From Membranipora membranacea (taxonomy: Eukaryota > Bryozoa > Gymnolaemata > Cheilostomatida > Membraniporidae), in the NCBI GenBank assembly GCA_914767715.1, contig OU612065.1, positions 7,256,001 to 7,316,000 of the forward strand: 60,000 bases of DNA, read 5' to 3'. Both the position numbers and the translations under genes were made by a program. Positions 12,149 through 22,434 of this stretch are shown here, piece by piece. A model generated the notes under the pieces. It saw only the letters and a list, made by a program, of their open reading frames with translations, ran no database searches and was not told where the DNA came from. How positions within the stretch are numbered: position 1 is the stretch's first letter; the number at the start of each line of letters is the position of its first letter.

Positions 12149-14881
12149 TTAGGGTTGGGCGGTTTTCTGCCCTCTCATCTCACGGATTGTCCGAGGCAGG
12201 AAACTGGCGTGGTAAACACTTTTGTTTGTGGCCACAGAGTTAGGTTCACCTCTGGCGGCTGCTCTGGTGGTCATTGTAGCGTTTTCCCTGTCTTCGGTGA
12301 TTTCATCGTATGCTTTAGAGAGAGCATGGTGTTGGTTCTCGTTCTGAAGAACTCTGGTGAGCAGACATAGCCGATGATTTTTCCGCCTTTCTTCCAGCGA
12401 CCCAATTTCTAGCTGATTCCTGGCTTCGGTCACACTCGTACCACGGCCCTTCAGGTTACCTATGAATCTGATGGCGTCATTTTGCACCAATTCTATCTTC
12501 TGTGCTGTTGTTTTGGTGGATGGGTCCCATACTGTGTCTGCGAATTCGAGGATTGGCCTACATAGGCTTGTGTATGCCAGTAGCTTGGCTTCCTTTGGTG
12601 CGCTATACATCAGATGTTTGATGCCTCCTAGGATTTTCCTAGATTTTCCACATTTTTTTTGGATGTGTTGGTCAAACTTTAGGTCTGACTGAATGGTCAC
12701 ACCCAGGTATTTAGTGCTGGCTGTCCAGGCAAGAGGCGAGTCACCAAGCATATATGTAAGCTTGGGGTTCGCTTTGCCAAAGTTGATCGCGTGGCATTTC
12801 TTGTCGTTGAATGGCATTCTCCACTTCTCTGACCAGTGATATACTGCCTCAATGTTTTTTTGGAACCTTGCGGCATCCTCAGGATCGTCCACAGTTTGGT
12901 ACAGCAGGGTGTCGTCGGCATAGAGACTGACTTTGCAGGTCAGGCTAGTTGGTAGATCGTTTATGTAGCACAGGAACAGGGTTGGGCCCAGTACTGATCC
13001 TTGCGGAACCCCTGATGTTACCGTGCACATTTGGGAACTCTTCCCTTTGAGTACTACAGATTGTTTCCTGTCAGACAGAAAATCACAAATCCAGTTTATG
13101 AGATGGGCGTTTATTCCTGGTATTTGTTTTAGCTTCTGAAGGAGTAACAGGTGCGGTACTTTGTCGAAAGCTTTTTTGAAGTCCATAACTATGGCGTGAG
13201 TGGTGTGTCCATCATCTGCTGCTTTTGCCAAGTCATTATAGGTGACACACAGTTGGGTTTCGCATGACAGTCCTCTTCGGAAGCCATGTTGTCGATGGTG
13301 GAGCACGTCATCAAGTGTCTTGTTCAGGAAATGCAACACTATGTGTTCCATCATTTTACAAGGGATACTTGTGAGTGAGATAGGCCTATAATTGTTAGGA
13401 GTCTCAGAATCTCCTCCTTTATGTATAGGGGTTACATTGGCTGATTTCCACTGTTCCGGGAGTTTTCCTGCGTTCAGTGATGCTTTGTAGATCAGTGCCA
13501 GTGATGTGGCTGTGGTTTGTAAGTCAATTAGCATATCTGGCTTCCTGATTCCATCGGGCCCTGGTGATTTTCCATTTGGTAGTTCTCGGATGAGCTTAGC
13601 CACCCCATCAGTTGTTATCTCTAGGCATTCGTCATCAGCTTCCATCCTCGGGAAGTCTCTGGCCAGGTAGCCTTCTTGGAACTGGCTGTGGAAAAAGCCA
13701 TTTAGCAGTTCAGCGCATTCTTCGGGGTCCTCAGTCAGAACATTTTGTTTGTTTTTAAGCGTCAGCAGTTTGGATTTGTTATTTTTGTTTGCACCAAGGA
13801 GTTTGAAGAATGGCTTGGAGTTCCCTTTCTTCAGTGGCTTGTATATTCTGTCTGTGTAGTACGCTCTACGGATAGTCTCCAGTTCTTTCTTTCCGTGTCT
13901 TCGTTCTTGCTTGTATTTGGTGTGGTCGAACTCATTTGAGGTGGACCTAAACTTGTGGTACGCTTTCCTTTGTTTATGTTGGAGCTTGAGGGCCCGTTTG
14001 TTGAACCATTCTGGTAGAGAAGGATGCCTTGGTTTTATCTTCTTGGTTGGGACATGTTTGTCCACACTTCTGGTGAGGTTTTCTGTGAAAATGTTCCACA
14101 TTTCCTCAGGGTTACTCATCTCTACAAGTTTTTCATTTGTGTTCTGCATATCCTCTTGGAACGATGTGTGGTCTGCTTGTTTGTAGAGCTTGATGGTGCG
14201 TGCCTCAGTGAGAGTAGGGTCAGTCTTTTGGTGGAGGCAAACAGTGATCAACGAGTGATCACTGAGGCCTGGGGAGATAACTTCAGTGTTTATCACGTAT
14301 GTTGGTTGATTGGTGCATATTAGGTCCAGGGTGTTTCCTAGTACGTGTGTCGGTCCAGCTACCAATTGCTTCATCCTGTGATCATGCAGCACATCAAGGA
14401 AGCGCTGGTGTATTTTCCTGAAGGGGACTGCCGTCTTGACTCTAACTTTGACCCAGTCAATACCTGGTAAGTTCATATCTCCAACCAGAAGTATGTTGTG
14501 TCCTTGAAATGCCTTCTCCATAAATTTAAGAATGTCATCAATCTTATCTATGTTTTTGAGATGGACATGGGGTCGGTAATAGCAGCAGACAATTGTGTTA
14601 GGTTGTATTTTCACTGCAACAATCTCTTCGTCAAAGTTACTTAGGTCTACTAATTTGGGTTTCAGCTGATTGCATACCGCTATCAGGACTCCCCCGCCAT
14701 GCAGACTTCGGTCATGTCGAAACACAGTTCTGTTTTCTGTTGATAATATGTTACTGTCTGGTATTGTTTCGTCTAAGTGTGTTTCAGTGAGACAGATGAT
14801 GTCATAGTCAGTAGTGAGAAATTGAAGTTCAGTTGTTTTCCCTTTGACGGATCTAGTGTTTGAGAGAAACAGTTTTAACAC
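12149..14881 (-). CDS. LINE ORF2: apurinic-like endonuclease + reverse transcriptase
   Basis: 910 codons without a stop. The N-terminal endonuclease/exonuclease/phosphatase domain has LFLSNTRSV, LTETHLDE, LVGDMNLPGIDW and GLSDHSLI, which supply the Asn, Glu, Asp and Asp-His active-site positions. The reverse transcriptase has NNYRPISLTSIPCKMMEH, AIVMDFKKAFDKVPH, GVPQGSVLGP and YADDTLLY (about residue 655). The C-terminal part contains ILEFADTVWDP and NDAIRFIGNL, as in CR1/L2/Rex-type ORF2 proteins. The frame overlaps the end of ORF1 (GTG TTA on the stop TGT TAA). The first codon used here is GTG, not ATG, and the frame stays open further upstream, so ORF2 is probably made by reinitiation or frameshifting (inference). 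Confidence 0.92.
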   Translation of the reverse strand: MLKLFLSNTRSVKGKTTELQFLTTDYDIICLTETHLDETIPDSNILSTENRTVFRHDRSLHGGGVLIAVCNQLKPKLVDLSNFDEEIVAVKIQPNTIVCCYYRPHVHLKNIDKIDDILKFMEKAFQGHNILLVGDMNLPGIDWVKVRVKTAVPFRKIHQRFLDVLHDHRMKQLVAGPTHVLGNTLDLICTNQPTYVINTEVISPGLSDHSLITVCLHQKTDPTLTEARTIKLYKQADHTSFQEDMQNTNEKLVEMSNPEEMWNIFTENLTRSVDKHVPTKKIKPRHPSLPEWFNKRALKLQHKQRKAYHKFRSTSNEFDHTKYKQERRHGKKELETIRRAYYTDRIYKPLKKGNSKPFFKLLGANKNNKSKLLTLKNKQNVLTEDPEECAELLNGFFHSQFQEGYLARDFPRMEADDECLEITTDGVAKLIRELPNGKSPGPDGIRKPDMLIDLQTTATSLALIYKASLNAGKLPEQWKSANVTPIHKGGDSETPNNYRPISLTSIPCKMMEHIVLHFLNKTLDDVLHHRQHGFRRGLSCETQLCVTYNDLAKAADDGHTTHAIVMDFKKAFDKVPHLLLLQKLKQIPGINAHLINWICDFLSDRKQSVVLKGKSSQMCTVTSGVPQGSVLGPTLFLCYINDLPTSLTCKVSLYADDTLLYQTVDDPEDAARFQKNIEAVYHWSEKWRMPFNDKKCHAINFGKANPKLTYMLGDSPLAWTASTKYLGVTIQSDLKFDQHIQKKCGKSRKILGGIKHLMYSAPKEAKLLAYTSLCRPILEFADTVWDPSTKTTAQKIELVQNDAIRFIGNLKGRGTSVTEARNQLEIGSLEERRKNHRLCLLTRVLQNENQHHALSKAYDEITEDRENATMTTRAAARGEPNSVATNKSVYHASFLPRTIREMRGQKTAQP

Positions 14882-15900
14882 TCGGTCGACTTCTTTAGTG
14901 AGACTGGTTTCATGACTTTCCAGTCCCCCGAGCCATCTTTTTTCTCTTGTATTTGCATGTTTCGGATGCGGTATTCATTGGTTCCATTTTCTGTACGAAG
15001 ACTTCTCACCTCCTGTCGTAATTGAAACTGTTGGTTTCTTACAGCTTGGCTTTCATCTAGTTTACAAAAGATCTGTTTTTCTCTTAGAGCATGGTTGTTA
15101 AACCTTTTGATAAACTCCCACTTAGATTGTTCATCGTCAAACCTCACCTTAATAGGTCGCTTTTGTACTTGGTCTTCGGTTTTCTTTCCAAGCCTCATCG
15201 CCTGCATGGGCTCGCTATTCTTGGCGAAGCATTCTTGTTTCATCAACTCCATGATTTGCTGTATTGCTGTGCTGTCGTCTTGTTCTGTAACACCAGTAAT
15301 GATGGCGTTGTTCTTTCTGTTTTCTTCTTCCTTCAGTTGGTGGCTCTGTTCCATCAGTATTTTTGCTTGTTGGGCAACCTGCGTGTTTTTGTTTATGTTT
15401 TCGGTATTTCTCTTCAGCACATCAGACCACTTTTTTTCAACTTCATTGTTGGTTGCGGCGAATGACTGTACTATCTTCTCGATGTTGGTTATCTGCTGTG
15501 CCATTTTCTTTGAGAACACTTCGGGTGATTTCTGTGTGTCACTGTCAGCGAGGCATACGTTGCAGTACCAGCGTACGCCCTTTGTGGCTAGTTTGGTTAT
15601 TGACGTTACCTCATTTTGCTGTAGTTCTTGGCATAGGCCATGATACCATTGGTTACAGGCATCACAGCTTATCCACTTGCTGTGGACCTTGACAGCTCTG
15701 TTTTGCCTTCCAGTTGTTCCATTCTGAGACAGTAGTAGTGCCAACTCTTTCTCTCCACAGGTGGCACATGTTTCCTCAGCATTGTTATTCATGTTTTGGT
15801 CATCAGTACTTCCACCTTTTCCATTGTTGCTTGGCCTACCACCAGTTGCAGCTGCTGATGATGGAGACTGAGATCGTTGTTGAGACATGGTATTGGTCAT
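14875..15900 (-). CDS. LINE ORF1: PHD-finger RNA-binding-type protein
   Basis: The frame runs from about 16032 to the TAA at 14877-14875. Likely starts are the ATGs at 15900 or 15888 (MSQQRSQS). After a Gly/Asn/Ser-rich leader comes a C4HC3 PHD finger: C-x2-C, later CDAC, then H-x2-C in WYHGLC and CNVC. This is followed by a long charged helical segment likely to form a coiled coil and by a basic C-terminal part (FIKRFNNHALREKQ, RIRNMQ). PHD-containing ORF1 proteins are known from CR1-like LINEs. They coat element RNA; the PHD may bind chromatin or assist assembly (family knowledge). It ends at KKSTEC*, overlapping ORF2. Confidence 0.88.
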   Translation of the reverse strand: MTNTMSQQRSQSPSSAAATGGRPSNNGKGGSTDDQNMNNNAEETCATCGEKELALLLSQNGTTGRQNRAVKVHSKWISCDACNQWYHGLCQELQQNEVTSITKLATKGVRWYCNVCLADSDTQKSPEVFSKKMAQQITNIEKIVQSFAATNNEVEKKWSDVLKRNTENINKNTQVAQQAKILMEQSHQLKEEENRKNNAIITGVTEQDDSTAIQQIMELMKQECFAKNSEPMQAMRLGKKTEDQVQKRPIKVRFDDEQSKWEFIKRFNNHALREKQIFCKLDESQAVRNQQFQLRQEVRSLRTENGTNEYRIRNMQIQEKKDGSGDWKVMKPVSLKKSTEC

Positions 15901-16260
15901 CCAGGTGATTTGGGAAATAATTTCAGTTTGTATAATTTTCTCTGGTACCTGGACTTTAATTGGCATGGGATGGGGGCAGAGGCAATCCTTACTTACAATT
16001 AATTTTGAACCAAATTTGGTATAAAATTTCAAACAAAGAGAGCTTACTAAATTTCGCGGTTGGGCGCCATGACACCGGAAACCTTACCGGACACCGGAAT
16101 TAGTCTTACTTTCAAAATAAGACCAATCACAGAGGTCATACTAATCTCTGCTCTACTACTCCTCCACCAAAAAATGATTTGAACCAAGCAATGTAATTTG
16201 TTGTGTTGTTGCTGATGGAGTTTTATTGTAAATGACACCTGTATCCTCATACCATTCATC

Positions 16261-17852
16261 ACTGAGTATGGTAAGGCTATAACTCTCTGGTTTGGTACAA
16301 CATTAGAGCGTGATGGACAAAGTTTGCAGACTATTCCATCAGTTAAATGTACTCAAATGATAATCTTTCAAACTCAGTATGAGTAAGTAGTATATGATCA
16401 AGGAGTCCTTGATATAATATTGATTAGCAACTTGCATAGTATAGTAGTAGGCCTACCTCAGATTGATTTTGCACAGTTACTACTACATATTGTGGTGTCA
16501 ACTGTGTGTTAATGAAGTATCTACTAAGCTGTTCATAGGCCTATGTCACTAGTGTTATCAGGGAACCAGACACACACAAGGCTGCAACTCATCAAATCAA
16601 CTGTCAGTGACCTGCTGTCTGTGAATGGACATGTTTTAAGTTGGAAAACATGGTTTTTTGTCAATGGTTTGCTCACGTCGCTCTAATCAAGGTATTAAGG
16701 AAGATATATATGTTGGGTTAGTTGTAGGCCAAGACGCAAGGGTCATTGTTGTGGTTCTATTGGTATGGTTTCGTCTCATGATCAATGTGAGAGATATTTA
16801 GAAATATCTAATCTAATGCAACATATATTGGATGTATATATAATTGGAGGACAAGTAAATCCCGGCATGTTAAAAAAGCTAATGCCAACTTAGGGATTGA
16901 ATTCCAGTTCTAGAACTTCAGAGAGTGCCTACAATCCCAATCATATTCTTAAAGGCTTAAAAAGAGGTTTCAACAAATGAAGTGCAATGCTCATGCAATG
17001 ATGCCCAGGTCACACCACCTGGTCGCACACAAATATTCAGCCAAATTATCCTTTATAGCAAGATATTTGTTACATACCCCTGGTTTTATGTTTTTTTGGT
17101 CTTTTTCTCAAGGTAAGTGGAAATTGCATCACTTTTTCTCTTCAGGCGCCCATGTATTCAGAGTGATTGTCAATGTGATTCACAAACATGAGCCTAGTGG
17201 ATAATTTTATGGGAGTAGCCTACCCTCCCTGGGATTGTCAGGATGGGACCATTACCGTAACCATACTATGCCATTTATAAGCTTTACCTTCTTCACATCC
17301 AAAATCCCAGTCTTCACACCTTGTATTCAGATATTTAGCCTTGATTTGAGCTTTGTGTCAAAGCCTTTACTCTTAGTAGTTCAAAGTTTGGTAAACAATC
17401 TGGTCAAAGTATTGTCATTGTAGAGGCCAGCCCAGTTCGGATACAATTTGTCCTCTGCCCCCAGAGAGCATTGGATTTGACCAATAAGATTTAATTATTT
17501 TTATTGAACCCCTGACTGAAGACCAGGCTTTTGTCAACTTTAATTAAAACAGGGCCCTAATAATGAATTGCCAATATTATCCGGCTGGCGGGAAAAGACG
17601 CAGTAAATTGGTAAAAAAAACAGTTTCTTCACACCTTGATTCACCCTATTTTCCGCTTTATACTGTAATATATATATTAAAATGTATCCTAAAATGAACA
17701 CCATCATAGATTTGTTGCACTCAAACCCCTTGTCAATACAATTGGCAATACAGTAAAAATGACCAGCGGTTTGTTAGGGTCCTCAAAATAACAATTTTGT
17801 GCCCAGTGAAATCCTTGGACTGAAAAAATAATTCAATTGTAATATTTTAAAG
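16261..17852. other. Intergenic, no gene recognised
   Basis: Only short open frames without splice support or motifs. The sequence is AT-rich. I see no repeat structure worth naming. Confidence 0.55.
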
Positions 17853-18841
17853 ATGATGGTGATGGAGAAGAGAGCGATGGTACAAATGATAACAATGGAA
17901 GGCATGATGACAATGGTATACCTTTATCACTACCAACATTAGATCCAAAGACTGCTTTTGGTGAGTCACAATTTAAGATTTATTCATGAGATAAAATACA
18001 TTACCAACCTAGAGACCGATCAAAGAATAATCATAGTAGCGGGCCCACCAGATGAATCTGACTCAGAATAGATATAATATTATAATGAAATTCAAGTCAG
18101 CCTCTTCCCAAAACATCTGATAAAATGATTTGCCATCACTGATTTTGACAATACAATAAAGTAGCCCAGTTTGGTAGCTGGCGTCACAGGAAGAAGTCAT
18201 CATTATCAGCCAGGTCTACTTTATTGACATCGTCTTGGAGTTGCAATGTCACGGAAAAGGGGATGACAACTCCAACCATCTATGAGCAGCTATACGTTAT
18301 TTTTTTAGGTATCTGCAATATCAACTAACATCTGTTGACAGTTATTGGCCACCAAGGTTTCAATTTTGAGATGGTTCCTGCCCAAGATGAATATCATGGA
18401 TCCTATCCGTTGTTAACCCATAGTTACATTATAAGCTGCCACTTGTGTTGTTAATTTTAGAAAGAGTGAAAATGCGACTTCAGAATTAGTACCCGACATT
18501 TCACCAATTGATAACACAAAATTATTTTGCTTTAGATGAAGGACTCACTTTGACCCCAAAAAAAAGAAAAAAAAAGCCAATAAGTTCTACTCAGGAAGCA
18601 CCGACTGGTACATGTAAGTAAACATTTTCTTTGCTTAGTCTCAGTACAGAAATCAAGCTCGTTGCAGCAAAGATACAGTATCCAGTTGATCTTGAGACTT
18701 GAGCAGTATTGTTTGACTGAAAGGATAAGATTGGGATTGGCCATAAAGACCTATTTGTGTTGTATCCTCATACTAATTTTTATTGCAGATATATTGACAA
18801 TTGTGTGTGGAGTTCGGATAAACCTCAAATCAGAGGATTGA
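17853..18841 (+). CDS. Unrecognised protein, internal and C-terminal exons (acidic run, then NLS)
   Basis: Three phase-compatible exons: 17853-17960, 18536-18613 and 18789-18841. The first encodes an acidic Asp/Gly/Asn-rich stretch ending LPTLDPKTAF. The second starts DEGLTLTPKKRKKKPISS, with a classical basic nuclear localisation signal. The third gives a short tail ending NLKSED and a TGA at 18839-18841. The 5' exons were not found; the first exon needs a preceding phase-1 exon. The third exon is the weakest, because another frame there is also open (YIDNCVWSSDKPQIRGLRV). I do not recognise a family. It could be the 3' end of an independent nuclear protein or early exons of the DDIAS-like gene downstream. 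Confidence 0.4.
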
Positions 18842-20488
18842 GAGTGAGTTGTTTGTATGTTGATAAATATATTAATACTACCTGTTTGGCAGCGACCATT
18901 TCAATCTACATTGCTCAGTTTTTTTATCTGTTTGTCAAGGAGAAGAGTTTGAGAGAACTTGGTTTAGATAAATAGAAATTACTTAAACTTAGTTGAGCTA
19001 GGCTAAGGCCAATCTCTTGCATTATTAGGCTATGCTATGTTTTACCCCAATTTTGTTTGCCTGCATGCACTGCCTTTGCTGCCTGCTAGTAATGGATATG
19101 TCTATCTTTCGAAGGTGCTGAGAGGGCACTGGGTTACAATGATACTGTAGTGATCGAGAAGATGGGGGATCTCTATAGGGCTGCATCTAATCAGAATCGA
19201 CGTTAACTTCAGTGTCTTAAAAAAAGATGTAAGTAAACCAGCTAATGGCCTGTCATGACAACCTTGATGTTGGTTATGTTGGTTGAGGAGGGGGCACCAA
19301 CAAAGTTTGTCAAGATATGCTATCTGGATCAGTACAATGACATGACACACAGATTTTAAGATTGGCATTTTCAGGTAGTCAAGTTTGCTTGAAACACTAA
19401 AGACTGTGTAGGGTCTTTCAAGTAAGTCCTAGCTTAGTTTCTCTGCAAAAATAACAAACAAATAATAAAGGTCATTGCTAGGCAAATTCTAAGTGCGTGA
19501 TCACTTTTTACTATATGAGCCCTACTTTGAGTGTACCATCTGGCTCTGTTACCATTCAATCTAACGAATCGTTCAACTATTGAGTCGAGACCTCTGAACA
19601 AGAGAGGACAACTCCTTAGAATACAAAGAAGTCTTGAAAGAAGCACTGTATCCCTGCTGTATCAGTGTAGTTGGACCAAATGCATTGTAGGAAACCAACT
19701 GTGTTGTTATTCTCCTTTTTAGAAAGTCATAGAGCTTACTCTGAATGGAGAGAGCGATGACTCCTGCAGCAAAGCTATCAAACCAATTAAATTTTTCTCC
19801 TCCTCCATTTTTATATTTAATAAACAAAATTTTTCATCATATGTATATATTTATCATTAAACAGGTATTTTGCAATAAATAAACAACCTGAAAAATCACC
19901 ACACTCTTTCATAATAAAATGACAATCAGTTTAATTTGAAATTTGGAGCAGGGAGAATTCTCCCCGTTGTGAGAAGAAACTGTACAAGTGTTGTGCGAAT
20001 TTGTGCAGTCTTGGATACTCTCTCTTCATACTTCGACCCAAGTATATAGACATGTCTTATGTTCTGGACTAACCCAACAGTTCTGTAGGCTAGACACTAC
20101 ACTATATGCAGCGGTTTCACTGTGGGAAAAAGATTATCAAAGATTAATGTAATGGAGACATAGTATGGAATATCTATAAAAGATTATTAAAACCGTAAGC
20201 GGAAACAATTTAGGTCCCGGAACATTGGAACAATATATCAAACCAAGACAAACGTAATATGAGGTTTGGAGCTGGACTAAATTAGCCATCATGATTTTAT
20301 TATCAAGAAATAATATCACATATGTCACACAAAATCTAAAGGTATGGCAACTAAAGGAGAGTTGTCTACTCTTTGGAAGAATAGGGTGATCCACTTGAGA
20401 TGACAGTAACATGAATAAGGTGAGAAACCAAAATACATATTAAAGTAATCACTGAATGAAAAGTACACAAAACATTGCACATTATTAT
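18842..20488. other. Intergenic or intronic, no gene recognised
   Basis: Short frames only. No splice-supported coding exon, RNA gene or repeat could be defended by eye. Confidence 0.5.
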
Positions 20489-20709
20489 AAATGCGCATTG
20501 CTAGAAATGCGCATTGTTATAAATGCGCATTTCTAGAACTGCGCATTCTTAGAACTGCGCATTCTTAAAACTGCGCATTCTTAGAACTGCGCATTCTTAA
20601 AACTGCGCATTCTTCTTAGAACTGCGCATTCTTAAAACTGCGCATTCTTAGAACTGCGCATTCTTAGAACTGCGCATTCTTAAAACTGCGCATTCTTAGA
20701 ACTGCACAT
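20489..20709. repeat. Tandem array, 16-bp unit AACTGCGCATTCTTAG
   Basis: About 13 copies. Early copies read AAATGCGCATTGCTAG or similar and later ones AACTGCGCATTCTTAG or AACTGCGCATTCTTAA, so the array has a diverged left edge and a homogenised right part. It shares the octamer TGCGCATT with the arrays at 11848 and 21481. Confidence 0.9.
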
Positions 20710-20798
20710 AACAAAATGATTGATGGAAATTTGTCATACAACATTGACTGTAATGAAGTACCAGACCTGCCAAAACTCCAGTCACTAATTTTGAGTCA

Positions 20799-20953
20799 CC
20801 CTATTTTCACACCTCAAATAACACAGGTTGGATCACAGGTCTACTCCAAAAACCTGGGATTTTGGAGAAGACCTGTGATCCAACCTGTGTTATTTGAGGT
20901 GTGAAAATAGGGATTTTGGAGTGAAATCCCAGGTTTTGGAGTAGACCTGTGGG
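20799..20953. repeat. Compound inverted repeat (44-bp perfect arms plus third partial arm)
   Basis: 20799-20842 and 20869-20912 are perfect reverse complements, with a 26-base loop. The loop plus the inner left arm (20838-20862) is copied again in inverted form at 20924-20948 with a single-base length difference. The segment could therefore fold into two alternative hairpins. Confidence 0.85.
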
Positions 20954-21477
20954 TTGGAAAGAAAGATTGCAGAGCAGTCTAGGCTAGGGCATCCATCAAG
21001 ACCCATTCCCATGGGCTGTTGCATGTAAATCCATGGCTATCCATGCATGCAACTTTGGCCAAAATGAGTGAGTGATACCTTGATGTAAAGTAATGTTACC
21101 TGGTAAGTGTTCTTCTTGTGGTTCTTTATAGCTGGCCAGCCCTAACTCATTTAACTATCTATGTATAAGTTTCTTCATTAATTTGTCTGCTTCAGGCTCC
21201 TCATGGTGATCCACTAACAAACTCCAAAACCAAAGAGCCACAATCCATTTGTGTCCTCCACATAAGAGTGCGATCACATGACCAACATGTGATGTAAATA
21301 ATAATACAACAGACCTAAGACATTGACTCAATGATTGATCAAGAAGAATTGGCATCTCACAATCTCCCATGTAAGTAGTTTGAAATAGTTCCAGGGTCAT
21401 GGCAGGTATGGTAGTGGTGTAAGTGCCTATCACAAAGCCCATCTTTGATAATACAGTCATTACCCAAAACAGGTTTA

Positions 21478-21540
21478 ACTGCGAGTTAGTGAGTTAGCAT
21501 GTTAATTAATGCGCATTAGCGAGTTAGCATGTTAACTAAT
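21478..21540. repeat. Tandem repeat, GAGTTAGCATGTTAA/TGCGCATT type
   Basis: About two units of GCGAGTTAGCATGTTAA and AATGCGCATTA. It is the reverse complement of the array at 11848-11931. Confidence 0.75.
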
Positions 21541-21886
21541 CCATCAATGGCTTATGAGAAAATAAAGTCGACCAAGTAAGTGTTCATTTCTCATAGAACC
21601 TTTTTCATCCTTGGAGATTTAGAGAAGTACTATTATTACAAAAATTTCATTAGTTAGATAATGAAAATTGAAAATTGGGACTCCTAAATTGGCTTATTGA
21701 AACGGGACTGAATGGACCCACTGATTAACACAGTGTCATTAAATTTAAATGTAAATAATCGGTTGGCTGAATGAAAGGGCATCTCTATTCAATGTAGCTT
21801 GTATATATATATACACACATTTGTGCAATAAAGTGTCATATATTATATATCCCACTAAATTGTACCCATAAAAACCCTGGACAATG

Positions 21887-22126
21887 TGTGGAGTAGTCCT
21901 ATCATAGGGTTTGTTGTCATACATGTACTTTGTACATGTATCTTGGAGTTGTCCTCTCTGTACATACTAAGGAGATATCATCAGCTGCCCTGACCTATAT
22001 ATGACAGAGACTGACTTGACCGTGACCTTGATTGAAGAGACACACATGAGCACTTGTCTACTGACTTTCATGGTGAGTGGACTGCCTTATATCTTGCCAT
22101 CCTGATTAGAACCCAACTTCGCAACA
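21887..22126 (+). repeat. 5' long terminal repeat
   Basis: Direct repeat of 23925-24172, TG...CA ended, containing the small palindrome ACATGTACTTTGTACATGT and a TATATATGA stretch. Confidence 0.92.
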
Positions 22127-22434
22127 TGGTGTCAGTTGTGAGATATACTTAGGAGAGGTGAAGGTGAAGTGCTAGGAGAGGTGTAGAGGAGAAAGAGAGG
22201 TGTATAGGAGAGGTGAATGAGTAGGAGATAAGGTGTTATTGAGGAGAGGAGTAAGGAAAAAAGGTGTAGAAAGATTGTAAAATCAAACAACAAAAGATAT
22301 TTTCCTCCATCTTTGTTCACAAATTTTGGCTGGAAATTTGAGTAAAAGTTTTCTTTGTGTTCTTGAATACAATTTGAACTTGTGTCGCTTGAGTATACCC
22401 TAGCTTACTATTGTATAGGTTGTACACTGGTGCC

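Larger units (their letters stand above)
12010..16260 (-). mobile_element. Non-LTR retrotransposon (CR1/jockey-type LINE), reverse strand
   Basis: The unit contains two long open frames described separately: a PHD-finger ORF1 and an endonuclease plus reverse transcriptase ORF2. The 3' end is placed near 12010-12050 because the reverse strand there shows two copies of CTGAGGTAAGGA, like the short tail repeats of CR1-type elements. The 5' end is uncertain, somewhere between 16040 and 16260. Neither ORF contains a stop or frameshift, so this copy is young or recently active. I could not identify a target-site duplication. Confidence 0.85.

Noticed and set aside
15095-15643. 182-codon + strand open frame
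   Set aside because: Antisense shadow of the LINE ORF1, which has clear PHD motifs on the other strand.
20489-20709. CRISPR-like array
   Set aside because: Units are contiguous 16-mers without unique spacers, in an animal genome; an ordinary minisatellite.
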